Shown here: positions 7,801 to 16,735 of the stretch, piece by piece
Layout: each line of letters begins with the position of its first letter
Position numbering within the stretch: the stretch's first letter is position 1
Assembly (NCBI GenBank): GCA_964344255.1
Contig: CAYFMQ010000008.1
Span: 1-64,000 of the forward strand
Direction: 5' to 3'
Source of the DNA: JAJFIE01 sp964344255
GTDB lineage: Bacteria > Pseudomonadota > Alphaproteobacteria > Rhodospirillales > Casp-alpha2
DNA length: 64,000 nt
Made by a program: the position numbers and the translations under genes
The notes under the pieces: model-generated
What the model was told of the DNA's origin: nothing
Seen by the model: the letters and a program-made list of their open reading frames with translations, nothing else
Database searches by the model: none

Positions 7801-9090
7801 TCAGCGTTCGCGGAAGGCGTCGTGGCGTAGTTTCAACAGGGGTTGGATGAAATACTGGAACACGGTGCGGGTGCCGGTATGGATATCCACGCTGGCCTCC
7901 ATGCCGGGGCTGATCCACAGGGGATTGCTGGATGATCCCAGGTGTTGCTGGGCGGCCTGGACGACGACCCTGAAATAGGGCTCGCCATCGTCATCCTTGT
8001 CCGTTCCGGCGCCGATCAGGGTCACAATACCATCAAGAGTGCCGTAACGGGTGAAGTCATAGGTCGAAATCTTGATCTTGGCCGATTGCCCGGTGGTGAC
8101 ATATCCGCGGTCGCTGGGGCTCAGCCGGGCCTCGATCACCAACTCGTCGCGAACCGGCACGATCTCCATGATCGCCTCGCCGGGAAGAACCACGCCGCCA
8201 AGGGTGTTGTAGCGCATCTTCTTGACCACGCCGTCGATGGGGGTGCGAATGGTCGTGCGCTTGACCTGCGCCGTGGCGCTGCCGACGGCTTCGCGAATCC
8301 GGGCGATATCCCGGTCGATCTCGCCCAATCTTTCCGTCGCTTCGTTGGTGTAACGTTTGCGGACTTCATCCAGACGCGCCTGGGCTTCTTCCAGATCGGC
8401 CCGTGCCTGGCGGATCTCGGCCTTGATCGTGCGGATGCCGCCCCTAAGGTTCTCCACGTCCCGTTGCAGCATCAGTTGATCTGACAAGGTGCCCATGCCC
8501 TGTGCGACGGCCTGGTTGGCGATAGCCAGGTTCTGTTCGGCGAGGGAAAGATCGTTTGCCAGGGCGCTGCGTTTCGTCTCCAGCGTCTCGATGGCCAGCC
8601 TGCGCTGGTTGATCTGTTTCTTGATGACGGACCGGGCGGAGTTGATTTCCGCCTGACGGGCCTCGTACGACTGGATTTCCCGGGTGACGTCGTCGGGTCT
8701 GCGTTGTTTCAATCCAGGATCGAATTCCAGGGGAACACCGTTGATTTCCGCATGCTAGGGCGCGCGGGCCAGCAGCAACCCGTCCAGTTCCGCCTGCAGT
8801 TCCAGCGGGTTGCGGCGTTCCTCGCCCAGTTCCAGGCGCATCAGTTCCGCGCCCGCGTGAACCGTGTCGCCTTCGTTCACGAACAGCTCGCGGATTATGC
8901 CGCCTTCCAGGTGCTGTATCACCTTGACCTTGCCCTGGGGCGCAACTTCTCCCTCTGCCGAAGCGACCTCGTCCAACGGTGTCAGCCAGGCCCAGACGCC
9001 GACCCCGGCAACCAGCAGCATGATCATCCGGGACGGATAGAGCCATCGCGAGCGCCGGAAATTCTTTGCAAGGTTTCCAAAGGCGCTCAT
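7801..9090 (-). pseudogene. HlyD-family membrane fusion protein, interrupted by in-frame amber stop
   Basis: Read through, the frame gives a 429-codon adaptor of normal HlyD length. The first part (9090-8755) has a cytoplasmic end, one membrane segment (MIMLLVAGVGVWAWL) and the lipoyl half-motif EGEVAPQGKVKVIQHLEGGIIREL, shown in part as VIQHLEGGIIREL. A TAG at 8755-8757 then stops it. The second part, in the same frame, holds the coiled coil and the closing lipoyl and beta-barrel segments (IRTPIDGVVKKM; PGMEASVDIHTGTRTVFQY). The start overlaps the ABC gene end by 4 bp (ATGA). Either a point mutation or a sequencing error; a restart at TTG 8712 would lack the membrane anchor. Confidence 0.85.
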
Positions 9091-10850
9091 GGCTTCCTGC
9101 CTTTCGGCTTGTTGGCCGCAGGCGGTTCAGCATTCGATCTGAAGTTACCCGACGCCGCGCCCTGGAGGTGGTTCAGGACTTCAAAAGCCGGTCCGCCGCC
9201 TTTGACGTGGCCTTTATCCAAAACCAGGATGTTGTCGCAGGCTTCCAGCAACACCATGGAATGGGTGGCGACGATAATGGTATGGTTCTGGGCAAAGGTT
9301 CTCAGCATGGCGACCAGTTCCTGCTCGGCCTGCGGATCGAGATCGCTGGTGGGCTCATCCATCAACAATATGGGCCGGTCCCCGACCAGGGCGCGGGCGA
9401 TGGACAGACGCTGGCGCATGCCGCCGGAAAGCATTTCACCGTTTTCGCCGACGGAAGAAGCGTAGCCACCCGGCAGGTCCAGGATATCCTTGTGAACGCC
9501 GGCCAGCTTCGTTGCCGTGATAATCTCCTCATCCGTGGCTTCGGGAAAGCCCATGACGATATTGGCCTTGATGGAGCCGGCGATGAGCTGGCAGTTCTGG
9601 GGCACATAGCCGACCCAGTCATTCAATTCGCTTTCGGAAAACTGCGCGACATCGCCGTCATCGAGCAGCACACGGCCGCTCAAGGGCCTGTAGACGCCGC
9701 GTAGCAGCTTCAACAGCGTGCTTTTGCCGCTGCCGTTCGCGCCGACGAGAGCATGCAGCCCACCGGGGCCGAAACCGCAACTGACGCCTTCGATGGCGTT
9801 GTTCTGGTCTTCCTTGGCGTAACGGAAGATGGTTTTCTCGGCGACGATCTTACCCTGGGGGCGGTCCAAGGTAACGGAGCGCTCCTGTATGTCCTCGGCC
9901 ATGGCGAAAACCTGGTCAAGGCGGTCGATCGACTGGCGGAAGGCGGTAATGGAACGGAAGTGCTGAACGAGCTGGTTCAGGGGCGCGATGATGCGCGCCA
10001 CCAGCATATTGGCTGCGACAAGCGCGCCTATGGTGAGTTGCTGTTCCAGGATGCCGATGGCGCCGACGGAGGTCACGGCGACAATGGTAATGATGTGCAA
10101 GGCGTGTCCGAAGGAATGATGCCGGTCGGCCTTGGCGCCACGCGTGATGCTCTGGGCGATGGTGTCGGCGTGGCGTTTTTCCCAGAGCGAACGGAGAAAT
10201 TCCCGCCCGCCTACGGCCTTGATGGTGGTGCGGGCGCCGATCATTTCGGCAACCAGCGAATCCCGCCGCAAGGTGGCCCGCCGTTCAAGCTGTTCGGCGC
10301 TGCTGTTCGTGGATCCGGCGCGCCAGGCCAGCAGCACATAGAGCGGAATGGCGATGGCGACGACCCAGCTGACAGGGGCCGCAATCAGGGTGATGAGAAC
10401 CATCGCGAGAATGGCGAAGGGCAGGTCCGCCATGACGACGGCGGCTGCGCCGGAGAGTGTGGAGCGTACCCGGTCCACATCGTGGAACAGCGCCTGCCAG
10501 TAGGCTGCCGGACGCTGCTCGAGCTTGCGTAGCGGCAGGCACATGATCTTGTCGAAAATGGAACCGCCGATCGCCATGTCCAGCTTCATGGCGGCTTCCC
10601 TGAGCAGGCCGCTGCGCGCCTGGCGGATGGCGAAATCGAATAACACGACCAGCGCCATGCCGATGGCGAGCCCCTGCAGGGTCGTCAGGCCGGACTGGGC
10701 GACAACGCGGTCGTAGACCTGCAACACGAAAACGGGGGTGGCGAGGGCAAGCAGGTTGATGAACAGCGACGCCGTGAAGATTTCAACGACCTGGGATCGC
10801 AAAGGCCGCGTCGCCTCTTTCAGCCAGTTGTTTTTTTCCGGTTTCGCCAT
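9087..10850 (-). CDS. type I secretion ABC transporter (permease/ATPase)
   Basis: The 587-residue half-transporter has an N-terminal six-helix exporter domain (FTASLFINLLALATPVFVLQ near residue 28) and a C-terminal ATPase with Walker A GANGSGKST, signature LSGGMRQRL, Walker B ILLMDEPTSDLD and switch His in VATHS. No peptidase C39 domain precedes it, as is normal for RTX exporters of the PrtD/LapB type. It is first in the operon with hlyD- and tolC-like genes and divergent from the RTX protein, its probable cargo. The C-terminal ~30 residues are a Pro/Lys-rich tail. Confidence 0.93.
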   Translation of the reverse strand: MAKPEKNNWLKEATRPLRSQVVEIFTASLFINLLALATPVFVLQVYDRVVAQSGLTTLQGLAIGMALVVLFDFAIRQARSGLLREAAMKLDMAIGGSIFDKIMCLPLRKLEQRPAAYWQALFHDVDRVRSTLSGAAAVVMADLPFAILAMVLITLIAAPVSWVVAIAIPLYVLLAWRAGSTNSSAEQLERRATLRRDSLVAEMIGARTTIKAVGGREFLRSLWEKRHADTIAQSITRGAKADRHHSFGHALHIITIVAVTSVGAIGILEQQLTIGALVAANMLVARIIAPLNQLVQHFRSITAFRQSIDRLDQVFAMAEDIQERSVTLDRPQGKIVAEKTIFRYAKEDQNNAIEGVSCGFGPGGLHALVGANGSGKSTLLKLLRGVYRPLSGRVLLDDGDVAQFSESELNDWVGYVPQNCQLIAGSIKANIVMGFPEATDEEIITATKLAGVHKDILDLPGGYASSVGENGEMLSGGMRQRLSIARALVGDRPILLMDEPTSDLDPQAEQELVAMLRTFAQNHTIIVATHSMVLLEACDNILVLDKGHVKGGGPAFEVLNHLQGAASGNFRSNAEPPAANKPKGRKP

Positions 10851-10888
10851 GTGCTCTGGTCCGGGCCGCCTTTGCTTGAATAAACAAA

Positions 10889-10906
10889 GCGCTGATAGAA
10901 CAGCGC
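10889..10906 (-). promoter_or_regulatory. hairpin in the leader of the ABC exporter gene
   Basis: GCGCTG (10889-10894) and CAGCGC (10901-10906) form an inverted repeat. On the minus strand it is followed by TTTGTTTATT, about 40 nt before the ABC start codon, so it could act as an attenuator or a weak terminator. The stem is only 6 bp, so this is a weak call. Confidence 0.3.
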
Positions 10907-10961
10907 CTTAACATTTACCTCTAAATTATTATCGTGCTACAGTCTCGTTAATGAATAATAA

Positions 10962-10987
10962 ACCCTGTTGCATTATCAAAACAGGGT
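10962..10987. promoter_or_regulatory. 8-bp inverted repeat in the divergent exporter/RTX promoter region
   Basis: ACCCTGTT (10962-10969) and AACAGGGT (10980-10987) are perfect inverted repeats separated by 10 bp. They lie in the AT-rich 215-bp gap between the divergent ABC exporter and RTX genes. It is well placed for an operator controlling either gene or for a 5' leader hairpin of the RTX mRNA. Confidence 0.4.
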
Positions 10988-11065
10988 AATAAGCGGTCGG
11001 CCTAAAGAATGCGGCAAAACCGCGCCTTGTAAGCGTTTTTGAAGGTGGGGTAATGGAGAATGACC

Positions 11066-14000
11066 ATGCCTGACACCTCTTCTCCGGCAGAGGATGGAAT
11101 AACGAATGCGCCTGCGTCCCGTACGGATGCAACGGCGTCTGAGCAGCTTGCCCAATCCCAACTGGCGCAGGCATCCGGTGCTGCCGCCGTTCGTATCGGC
11201 CATGCGGAATCCCTGAATGGTTCGGTGTTTGTCGTTCACGCGGACGGGGAACGGGAAAAATTGTCCATTGGCGAGGCGGTCTTTGCTAACGATACCATTG
11301 AAACTGGCCCGGATGGCGATGTCGCCATTGTTTTCGAAGACGAGAGCATCATCTCCATCGGTCCTGACGCCGATATGGTGATCGACGACATGGTTTATGA
11401 CCCGGAAGGGCCGTCGGGTAACCTGGCGCTTAATATTACGGAAGGCGTTTTTTCCTTCGTCAGCGGCACCCTCGCCAAGTCTGACCCGGAAGCGACCATG
11501 ATCACAACGCCGGTTGGCGTGATCGGTATCCGCGGCACCCAGGTGGTCGGCCATGCCAGGCCGGAAGGCGAGGAAACCGCCATCTCCCTGGTCCCGGAAA
11601 ACGATGGTTTCGTTGGCGAAATCGTCATTACGAACGAAGCCGGTTCGCAGACCCTGAACCAGGCCGGCCAAACGGTGTCGATGACCAGCGCATTCGAAGC
11701 GCCGCCGGAACCCGTTATTCTGCCACCTGAAGCCATTCAGGAACAATACGGCGCCGCCATGAACGCCATGCCGGAGGGGTTCCGCCCGGGCGATCCACCG
11801 CCGGATGAAGATGGTGAGGGCCAGGGTGAAGGTGAAGAGGCCGCACCTGAAGAAGGCGAGGCGCCGCCCGAAGAAGCGCCACCTGAAGGCGAGGAAGCAG
11901 CGGCGGAAGAAGAAGCCATCGCCGAAGAAGCCGAAGAAGAGGTGATTGAGGAAGAACTCGTTGAGGAAATTGCGGTAGAGGAGATATCGGTTGAGGAACC
12001 GGCGCCAATAGACTTCAGAGAGCCTAATGCTGATCTGTCACTGGTGCCAGAGGTGGGAGACGATGAGACAATCATATCGCCATTGCCGGAAACACCGCCT
12101 CCATCACCTGTAAGCCCATTGCCCCCGCCCCCTGTCAAGGTTGAGCCGGAGCCAGCGCCGCCTCCTGAGCCGATACCGGAGCCTCCTCCACCAGTTGCGC
12201 CGACGGCGATTTCCGGGAACCTGTTCGTGCCGCAAGGACTGAAAGAGGGCACCACGCTGCGGGCGACGGACCCCGACAGTTCGGCATCTCAACTGACCTA
12301 TTCCCTGGACACCGCCGCCACGAACGGCACGGCGACCGTCACGGCGGCGGGCTCCTATACTTATGAGGCGGCGGCGGGGTATACGGGCACCGACAGTTTT
12401 ACGTTCAGGGTCACCGATGAAACAGGCCTTTCTTCAGTCGCGACGGTCAACGTCACCGTTCAGGCCACCACGGCAACGGCTGGTACGGAAGCGGCCGTGA
12501 ATACGACGACAACATCGGGAACCCAGGACAATGCCTCTGTCGCAGGGTTCTCGGACGGCAGTTACCTGGCGGTGTTTACGGATCAGGCGACTAGCACCAT
12601 TTACGCCCAGCGCTTCGGTGAAGACGGCGTGGCGCTCGAATCGGAGATGCAGGTCAATACGACGACGACGGGAACCAGAAGCACCGCTTACTATTCCGCC
12701 GATGCGATTGCGACGTTAACGGATGACGATGCGGTTATCGTCTGGCACTCCGACCAGGACGGAACCAATGACATCTTCATGCAACGTGTCTCGCGTGTCG
12801 GTGCGCCGGTTGGCAGTGAAACCAAGGTCAATACGACAACGACGAATGCCCAACAACATGCTGCCGTAACGGGCCTGACCGATGGCGGGTTTGTAGTCGC
12901 CTGGGAGGATTCCGGTGGACTTGATGGAAATTTATCCGGTGTTTTTGCACAACGTTATGACTCCAGCAGCGCAACAGTTGGCAGCGAATTCCAGGTCAAC
13001 ACCTCAACAACCGGGGATCAGCAGCTTCCCTCAATAACGGGCCTGACGGGCGGCGGCTTTGTCGTGGCATGGCAGGATTCAGTTACCGACAGCGCGACTC
13101 TCGGCGTTTACATGCAGGTCTATGACTCCGCCGGCGCCACGGTCGGTTCGGAAACGCTGGTCAACACCACCAGCACGGGATCGCAACAAGACCCTCACGT
13201 TTCCGGTTTGCAGGATGGCGGATTTGTCGTTGTCTGGACATCCACCCAAACCGACGCAGGTGACATTTACGGCCAGCGTTACGATTCTACCGGCACGGCG
13301 GTGGGCAGTGAATTTATCGTCAATACGACGACAACGGGAATTCAGGAACGATCATCGGTGACGGGCCTGGAGGATGGCGGTTTTGTCGTCATCTGGGAAT
13401 CCCCCGATGCCGCATCGGATGGCATCTTCGGTCAGCGCTACGATGCTTCCGGTACGGCCGTTGGCAGTGAGTTCCAGGTCAATACCACAACGGCCGGGGA
13501 TGAGTGGAATGCTTCCGTGACGGCCCTGCATGACGGCAACTTCGCCGTTGTGTGGCAGGATTCCGATGCCGATGCAGGCCCCGATACGGGTGTCCGAACG
13601 ACAATATACTATGTTGGAACCTCCACGCCGCTGAGCGAAACGGGCAGCGACGGAAACGATCTGTACTTCGGCAGCACGGGCAACGATACCATCAGCGGCG
13701 GACTGGGCGATGATGAACTGATCGGCGGTCTCGGCAGCGATTTATTGACCGGCGGGGCGGGCAACGATGAACTGGAAGGCGGCGCTGGAGACGACATCCT
13801 GAGCGGCGGCGCCGGGGATGATTTCCTGGATGGCGGAACCGGCAACGATACGCTGACCGGCGGCGCCGGCAACGATACATTCTTCTTCAGCGAACAGACC
13901 GGCACATCGACGATTACGGATTTCACCAAGGGCGAGGACAAGATCCAGATCGATTCAACGGCATTGGACGGCGCTGGCATTACCTTCGACATCATTACCG

Positions 14001-14164
14001 GTACCTATGACGGCACCAACGCCAACAACCCCAGCGCCAATTTCGTTCAGGACGGCAACGACGATGTCTATTATGACGATAACGGTTCGTCGGCCGGAGG
14101 CTATTCCCTGGTGGCCAATACGGGTGGCGTCGATCTCGACTCCTCCGACTTTGAGTCCAGCTGA
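11066..14164 (+). CDS. FecR-domain / propeller-repeat / RTX secreted protein
   Basis: This ~1032-residue acidic protein is the likely cargo of the adjacent type I system. Residues ~50-200 form a FecR-like domain (GSVFVVHADGEREKLSIGEAV; IIT-type TPVGVIGIRGTQV), quoted in part as TPVGVIGIRGTQV. Then come a Glu/Ala-rich stretch (~235-315), a Pro-rich spacer (~335-380), a cadherin-like/VCBS-type module (~385-470), seven ~54-residue repeats (~475-850), and about nine RTX nonapeptides (GGAGNDELE type, ~862-944) for Ca2+. A C-terminal block with DFTKGEDKIQID suits a type I signal. GGAGA 7 nt upstream favours ATG 11066 over ATG 11060. Adhesion or matrix function is inferred. Confidence 0.9.
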   Translation: MPDTSSPAEDGITNAPASRTDATASEQLAQSQLAQASGAAAVRIGHAESLNGSVFVVHADGEREKLSIGEAVFANDTIETGPDGDVAIVFEDESIISIGPDADMVIDDMVYDPEGPSGNLALNITEGVFSFVSGTLAKSDPEATMITTPVGVIGIRGTQVVGHARPEGEETAISLVPENDGFVGEIVITNEAGSQTLNQAGQTVSMTSAFEAPPEPVILPPEAIQEQYGAAMNAMPEGFRPGDPPPDEDGEGQGEGEEAAPEEGEAPPEEAPPEGEEAAAEEEAIAEEAEEEVIEEELVEEIAVEEISVEEPAPIDFREPNADLSLVPEVGDDETIISPLPETPPPSPVSPLPPPPVKVEPEPAPPPEPIPEPPPPVAPTAISGNLFVPQGLKEGTTLRATDPDSSASQLTYSLDTAATNGTATVTAAGSYTYEAAAGYTGTDSFTFRVTDETGLSSVATVNVTVQATTATAGTEAAVNTTTTSGTQDNASVAGFSDGSYLAVFTDQATSTIYAQRFGEDGVALESEMQVNTTTTGTRSTAYYSADAIATLTDDDAVIVWHSDQDGTNDIFMQRVSRVGAPVGSETKVNTTTTNAQQHAAVTGLTDGGFVVAWEDSGGLDGNLSGVFAQRYDSSSATVGSEFQVNTSTTGDQQLPSITGLTGGGFVVAWQDSVTDSATLGVYMQVYDSAGATVGSETLVNTTSTGSQQDPHVSGLQDGGFVVVWTSTQTDAGDIYGQRYDSTGTAVGSEFIVNTTTTGIQERSSVTGLEDGGFVVIWESPDAASDGIFGQRYDASGTAVGSEFQVNTTTAGDEWNASVTALHDGNFAVVWQDSDADAGPDTGVRTTIYYVGTSTPLSETGSDGNDLYFGSTGNDTISGGLGDDELIGGLGSDLLTGGAGNDELEGGAGDDILSGGAGDDFLDGGTGNDTLTGGAGNDTFFFSEQTGTSTITDFTKGEDKIQIDSTALDGAGITFDIITGTYDGTNANNPSANFVQDGNDDVYYDDNGSSAGGYSLVANTGGVDLDSSDFESS
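12486..13610 (+). repeat. seven tandem ~54-codon repeats
   Basis: The RTX protein contains seven consecutive units with the pattern VNTTTTG-Q...SVTGL-DGGFVVVW-S...GIFGQRYD-SGTAVGSEFQ. Units 3-6 are the closest to each other; unit 1 and the last unit are more diverged. Seven such beta-rich units suit a seven-bladed propeller or a linear beta array. The DNA repeats are diverged at third positions, so this is an old protein-level repeat. Confidence 0.8.
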
Positions 14165-14188
14165 TCATCAGTTCTGAAAATTCCAGAT

Positions 14189-15418
14189 TTATCCCCGCCC
14201 GCCGGCGAGCTTTGCCGCGTCCGGGTGATTCTTGAGCTTGCCCATGGCCCACACGCCGAAGGCGGGGCCGATGGCGAGGCAGGCGAAGGCGACGGGCCAT
14301 CCCGTCGCTTCGACCAGCAACGGCATCAGGTGGATGGTGATCAGGGTCAGCAGGAACCCGGCGCAGGTCTGCACCGTCAGCATGGTGCCGACGAGGTTGG
14401 CTTCCGACAATTCGGCGATGGAGGCGGAGAACTGGGCTGAATCGGCGATGACGGTAATGCCCCAGATCAGGCAGACGGCGCTGAGCAGCAGCGGATGCGC
14501 TCCGAACAGGGAGCCGACGATAACGGCGCAGGCGCCGCTTGCCGCCATGGCGCCCATGGTCAGGCGGGTGCGGCCGTAACGGTCCGCCAGCCAGCCGCCG
14601 GCGAGACAGCCGATCACACCACCGACTCCCATGACGACGAAGGTCGCCGTACGCGCCAGGGTGGCGGGCTCCCAGCCGGCGGAATTCAGCCTGAAGCTGG
14701 CGTCCAGGAACACGCCGATCCACGCCCACATGGCGTACAATTCCCACATGTGACCCAGATAGCCGAAATTGGCGAGCCTGAGGGACGGCGTGCGGAAGGC
14801 GCGGGTCAGGTGATGGATGTCCAGCGGCGGTGATTTCGGAAGCGGTGCGCCCATCCTGAACAGGTTGATACCCAGCGCCGCCGCCAGCGAAACCACGGAT
14901 GTCGCACCGATTGTGAAGCGCCAGTCTACCCCGCCAAAGGCGTTGAACAAATGCGGCGAGGCCGAACCCAGGGTCAGCGCACCGATCAGGATGGCGACCA
15001 GCAGTCCCAGATCGCCCTTGGCCCAGGTCGCAGCCATTTTCATGCCGACGGGGTAAATGCCGGCCATGCACATGCCGGTGATGAACCGCATGAAGTAGAC
15101 GGGCGCCGTGCCCGGTTCGAACATCAGGATCAGGGCGTTTGCGCCTGATGCAACCAGCGCCGAAGCCATGAAGAAGCGCTTGGGATCGATCCTGTCGGCG
15201 AGGGACAGCAGGGCGCTGATCAGGGTGCCGGCGACAAAACCGGCCTGCACGGAACTGGTAAACAGCGACGCCTGGGTGGCGCTCAAGGGATAGTCACGGG
15301 TAATGGAGGGAACGACGGCGGACGCGGAAAACCACAACGCCATGGCGGCGACTTCGCAGGCGGCCAGCAACGCCAGCGCCGTCCATTTGCCGGATTGTTC
15401 CGCTTCGGATGATTCCAT
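14189..15418 (-). CDS. MFS transporter
   Basis: The ~409-residue protein has twelve predicted hydrophobic helices and the major-facilitator loop motif GGWLADRYGRTRLTMG between helices 8 and 9. An early helix (ALLAACEVAAMALWFSASAV) is typical of the anion/aromatic-acid type carriers, but I cannot name a substrate. ATG 15418 sits 5-6 nt after a GGGGGG ribosome site; ATG 15457 would overlap that site. It follows the arsJ gene on the same strand after 60 bp and may be cotranscribed. Confidence 0.85.
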   Translation of the reverse strand: MESSEAEQSGKWTALALLAACEVAAMALWFSASAVVPSITRDYPLSATQASLFTSSVQAGFVAGTLISALLSLADRIDPKRFFMASALVASGANALILMFEPGTAPVYFMRFITGMCMAGIYPVGMKMAATWAKGDLGLLVAILIGALTLGSASPHLFNAFGGVDWRFTIGATSVVSLAAALGINLFRMGAPLPKSPPLDIHHLTRAFRTPSLRLANFGYLGHMWELYAMWAWIGVFLDASFRLNSAGWEPATLARTATFVVMGVGGVIGCLAGGWLADRYGRTRLTMGAMAASGACAVIVGSLFGAHPLLLSAVCLIWGITVIADSAQFSASIAELSEANLVGTMLTVQTCAGFLLTLITIHLMPLLVEATGWPVAFACLAIGPAFGVWAMGKLKNHPDAAKLAGGRG

Positions 15419-15478
15419 TCTCATCCCCCCTTGTCCCCAGCAAGCGGACTGTAACACGGAATTTTCAGGAACGGACAG

Positions 15479-16723
15479 TCATTGTTTTGTGATGGATTGG
15501 GCTTCGGCTTCTTCCCTTGTTGGAAGCCCGAAGGATACGAAGCCCGCGATGGCGAGCATGGCGGCGGATGTATAAAGACAGGCCGTCAGTCCGGCATACT
15601 GATACACCAGTCCGGACAGCAACGTCCCCAACAGGCGGCCGCAGGCGTTTGCCATGTAATAGAACCCGACGTTGAGCGCCACCTTATCGGCGTCGGAGTA
15701 GGCGACAATCAGGAAGGAATGGACCGAGGAGTTGACGGCGAAGACGGCGCCGAACAGGAACAGCCCGCCGATCAGGATGCTAGCGGGATCGGCGAACGTC
15801 CATTCGAAATCCAGCCCTAACGCAATCACGGCCGTCAGAGCCGCCAGCGCCATGACCCAGAGCTGGGCTGCCCGGGCGCCCGAGGCGGCAGTCCGGGTAT
15901 TCTTCAACAGTTTTGGCGCGCCTGCCTGGATGATGCCGTAACCGATGACCCAGGCGGCCATGAAGGAACCGGTTTGCTGGAAGCTCCATCCCATCTGGCT
16001 GTAGAGAAAAACGGGCACGCCGACGACAAACCACACGTCGCGCGAGGCAAACAGGAAAATCCGCGCCACGGAGAGCAGGTTGATTTCCCGGCTCTTGGAG
16101 AACACGTCCCGCTTCATTGGTTTTGATTTGGACCGTCCCAGCTCGACCCTGACGATCAGGGATACAAGCGCCAGGACGACGGCAAGCATGACGGCCATGG
16201 ACCACAGCGAAACCTGGAATCCAAGGAGCTGAAGCAGCACGCCGCCCAGCAGGAAACCGATGCCTTTCAGGGTATTTTTCGATCCTGTCAGCAACGCAAC
16301 CCACCTGAACAGCAGGCTGTGGTCCTCCTGCTCGCCGGTGACAAGCTTGACGGCGCTTTTGGAGCTCATCTTGACGAGATCCTTGGCGACGCCGGACAGG
16401 GCCTGCGCCGTCATGACGTAGGCGACGGAAAGCGCGATCACCCAGTCCGCTTGAACCAGCGAGAGAGCGCTCAAGGCAATGATCTGGATGATGAGGCCGA
16501 GAAACAGCGTCAGTCTGAGACCGAACCGGGCCCCGAGCCAGCCGCCGACGAGATTGGTCACGATCCCCATGGCTTCGTAGAACAGGAACAGGAACGCCAG
16601 GTCCAGGGGCGAGTACCCCAGGGTATGAAAGTGCAGCAGGACCAGCATGCGCAACGCGCCGTCGGTCAGCGTAAACGCCCAGTAGGCGGCCGTTACGACG
16701 GCATAGTTCCTGATATCGGTCAT
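15479..16723 (-). CDS. arsJ: ArsJ, 1-arseno-3-phosphoglycerate efflux MFS transporter
   Basis: The 414-residue, twelve-helix major-facilitator protein opens with TDIRNYAVVTAAYWAFTLTD and continues LRMLVLLHFHTLGYSPLDLA, with GVAKDLVKMSSKSAVKL in the central loop, all characteristic of ArsJ. ArsJ exports 1-arseno-3-phosphoglycerate, made when GAPDH uses arsenate instead of phosphate. The gene directly follows a dedicated GAPDH gene (12 bp gap), the known two-gene arsenate detoxification pair. No arsR or arsC is seen beside it. Confidence 0.92.
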   Translation of the reverse strand: MTDIRNYAVVTAAYWAFTLTDGALRMLVLLHFHTLGYSPLDLAFLFLFYEAMGIVTNLVGGWLGARFGLRLTLFLGLIIQIIALSALSLVQADWVIALSVAYVMTAQALSGVAKDLVKMSSKSAVKLVTGEQEDHSLLFRWVALLTGSKNTLKGIGFLLGGVLLQLLGFQVSLWSMAVMLAVVLALVSLIVRVELGRSKSKPMKRDVFSKSREINLLSVARIFLFASRDVWFVVGVPVFLYSQMGWSFQQTGSFMAAWVIGYGIIQAGAPKLLKNTRTAASGARAAQLWVMALAALTAVIALGLDFEWTFADPASILIGGLFLFGAVFAVNSSVHSFLIVAYSDADKVALNVGFYYMANACGRLLGTLLSGLVYQYAGLTACLYTSAAMLAIAGFVSFGLPTREEAEAQSITKQ

Positions 16724-16735
16724 CGGCGTGTCATC

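Noticed and set aside
12486..13890. Repeated DNA considered as a CRISPR-like array
   Set aside because: The repeats are in frame, diverged at third positions and encode protein repeats and RTX nonapeptides; there are no uniform repeats with unique spacers.
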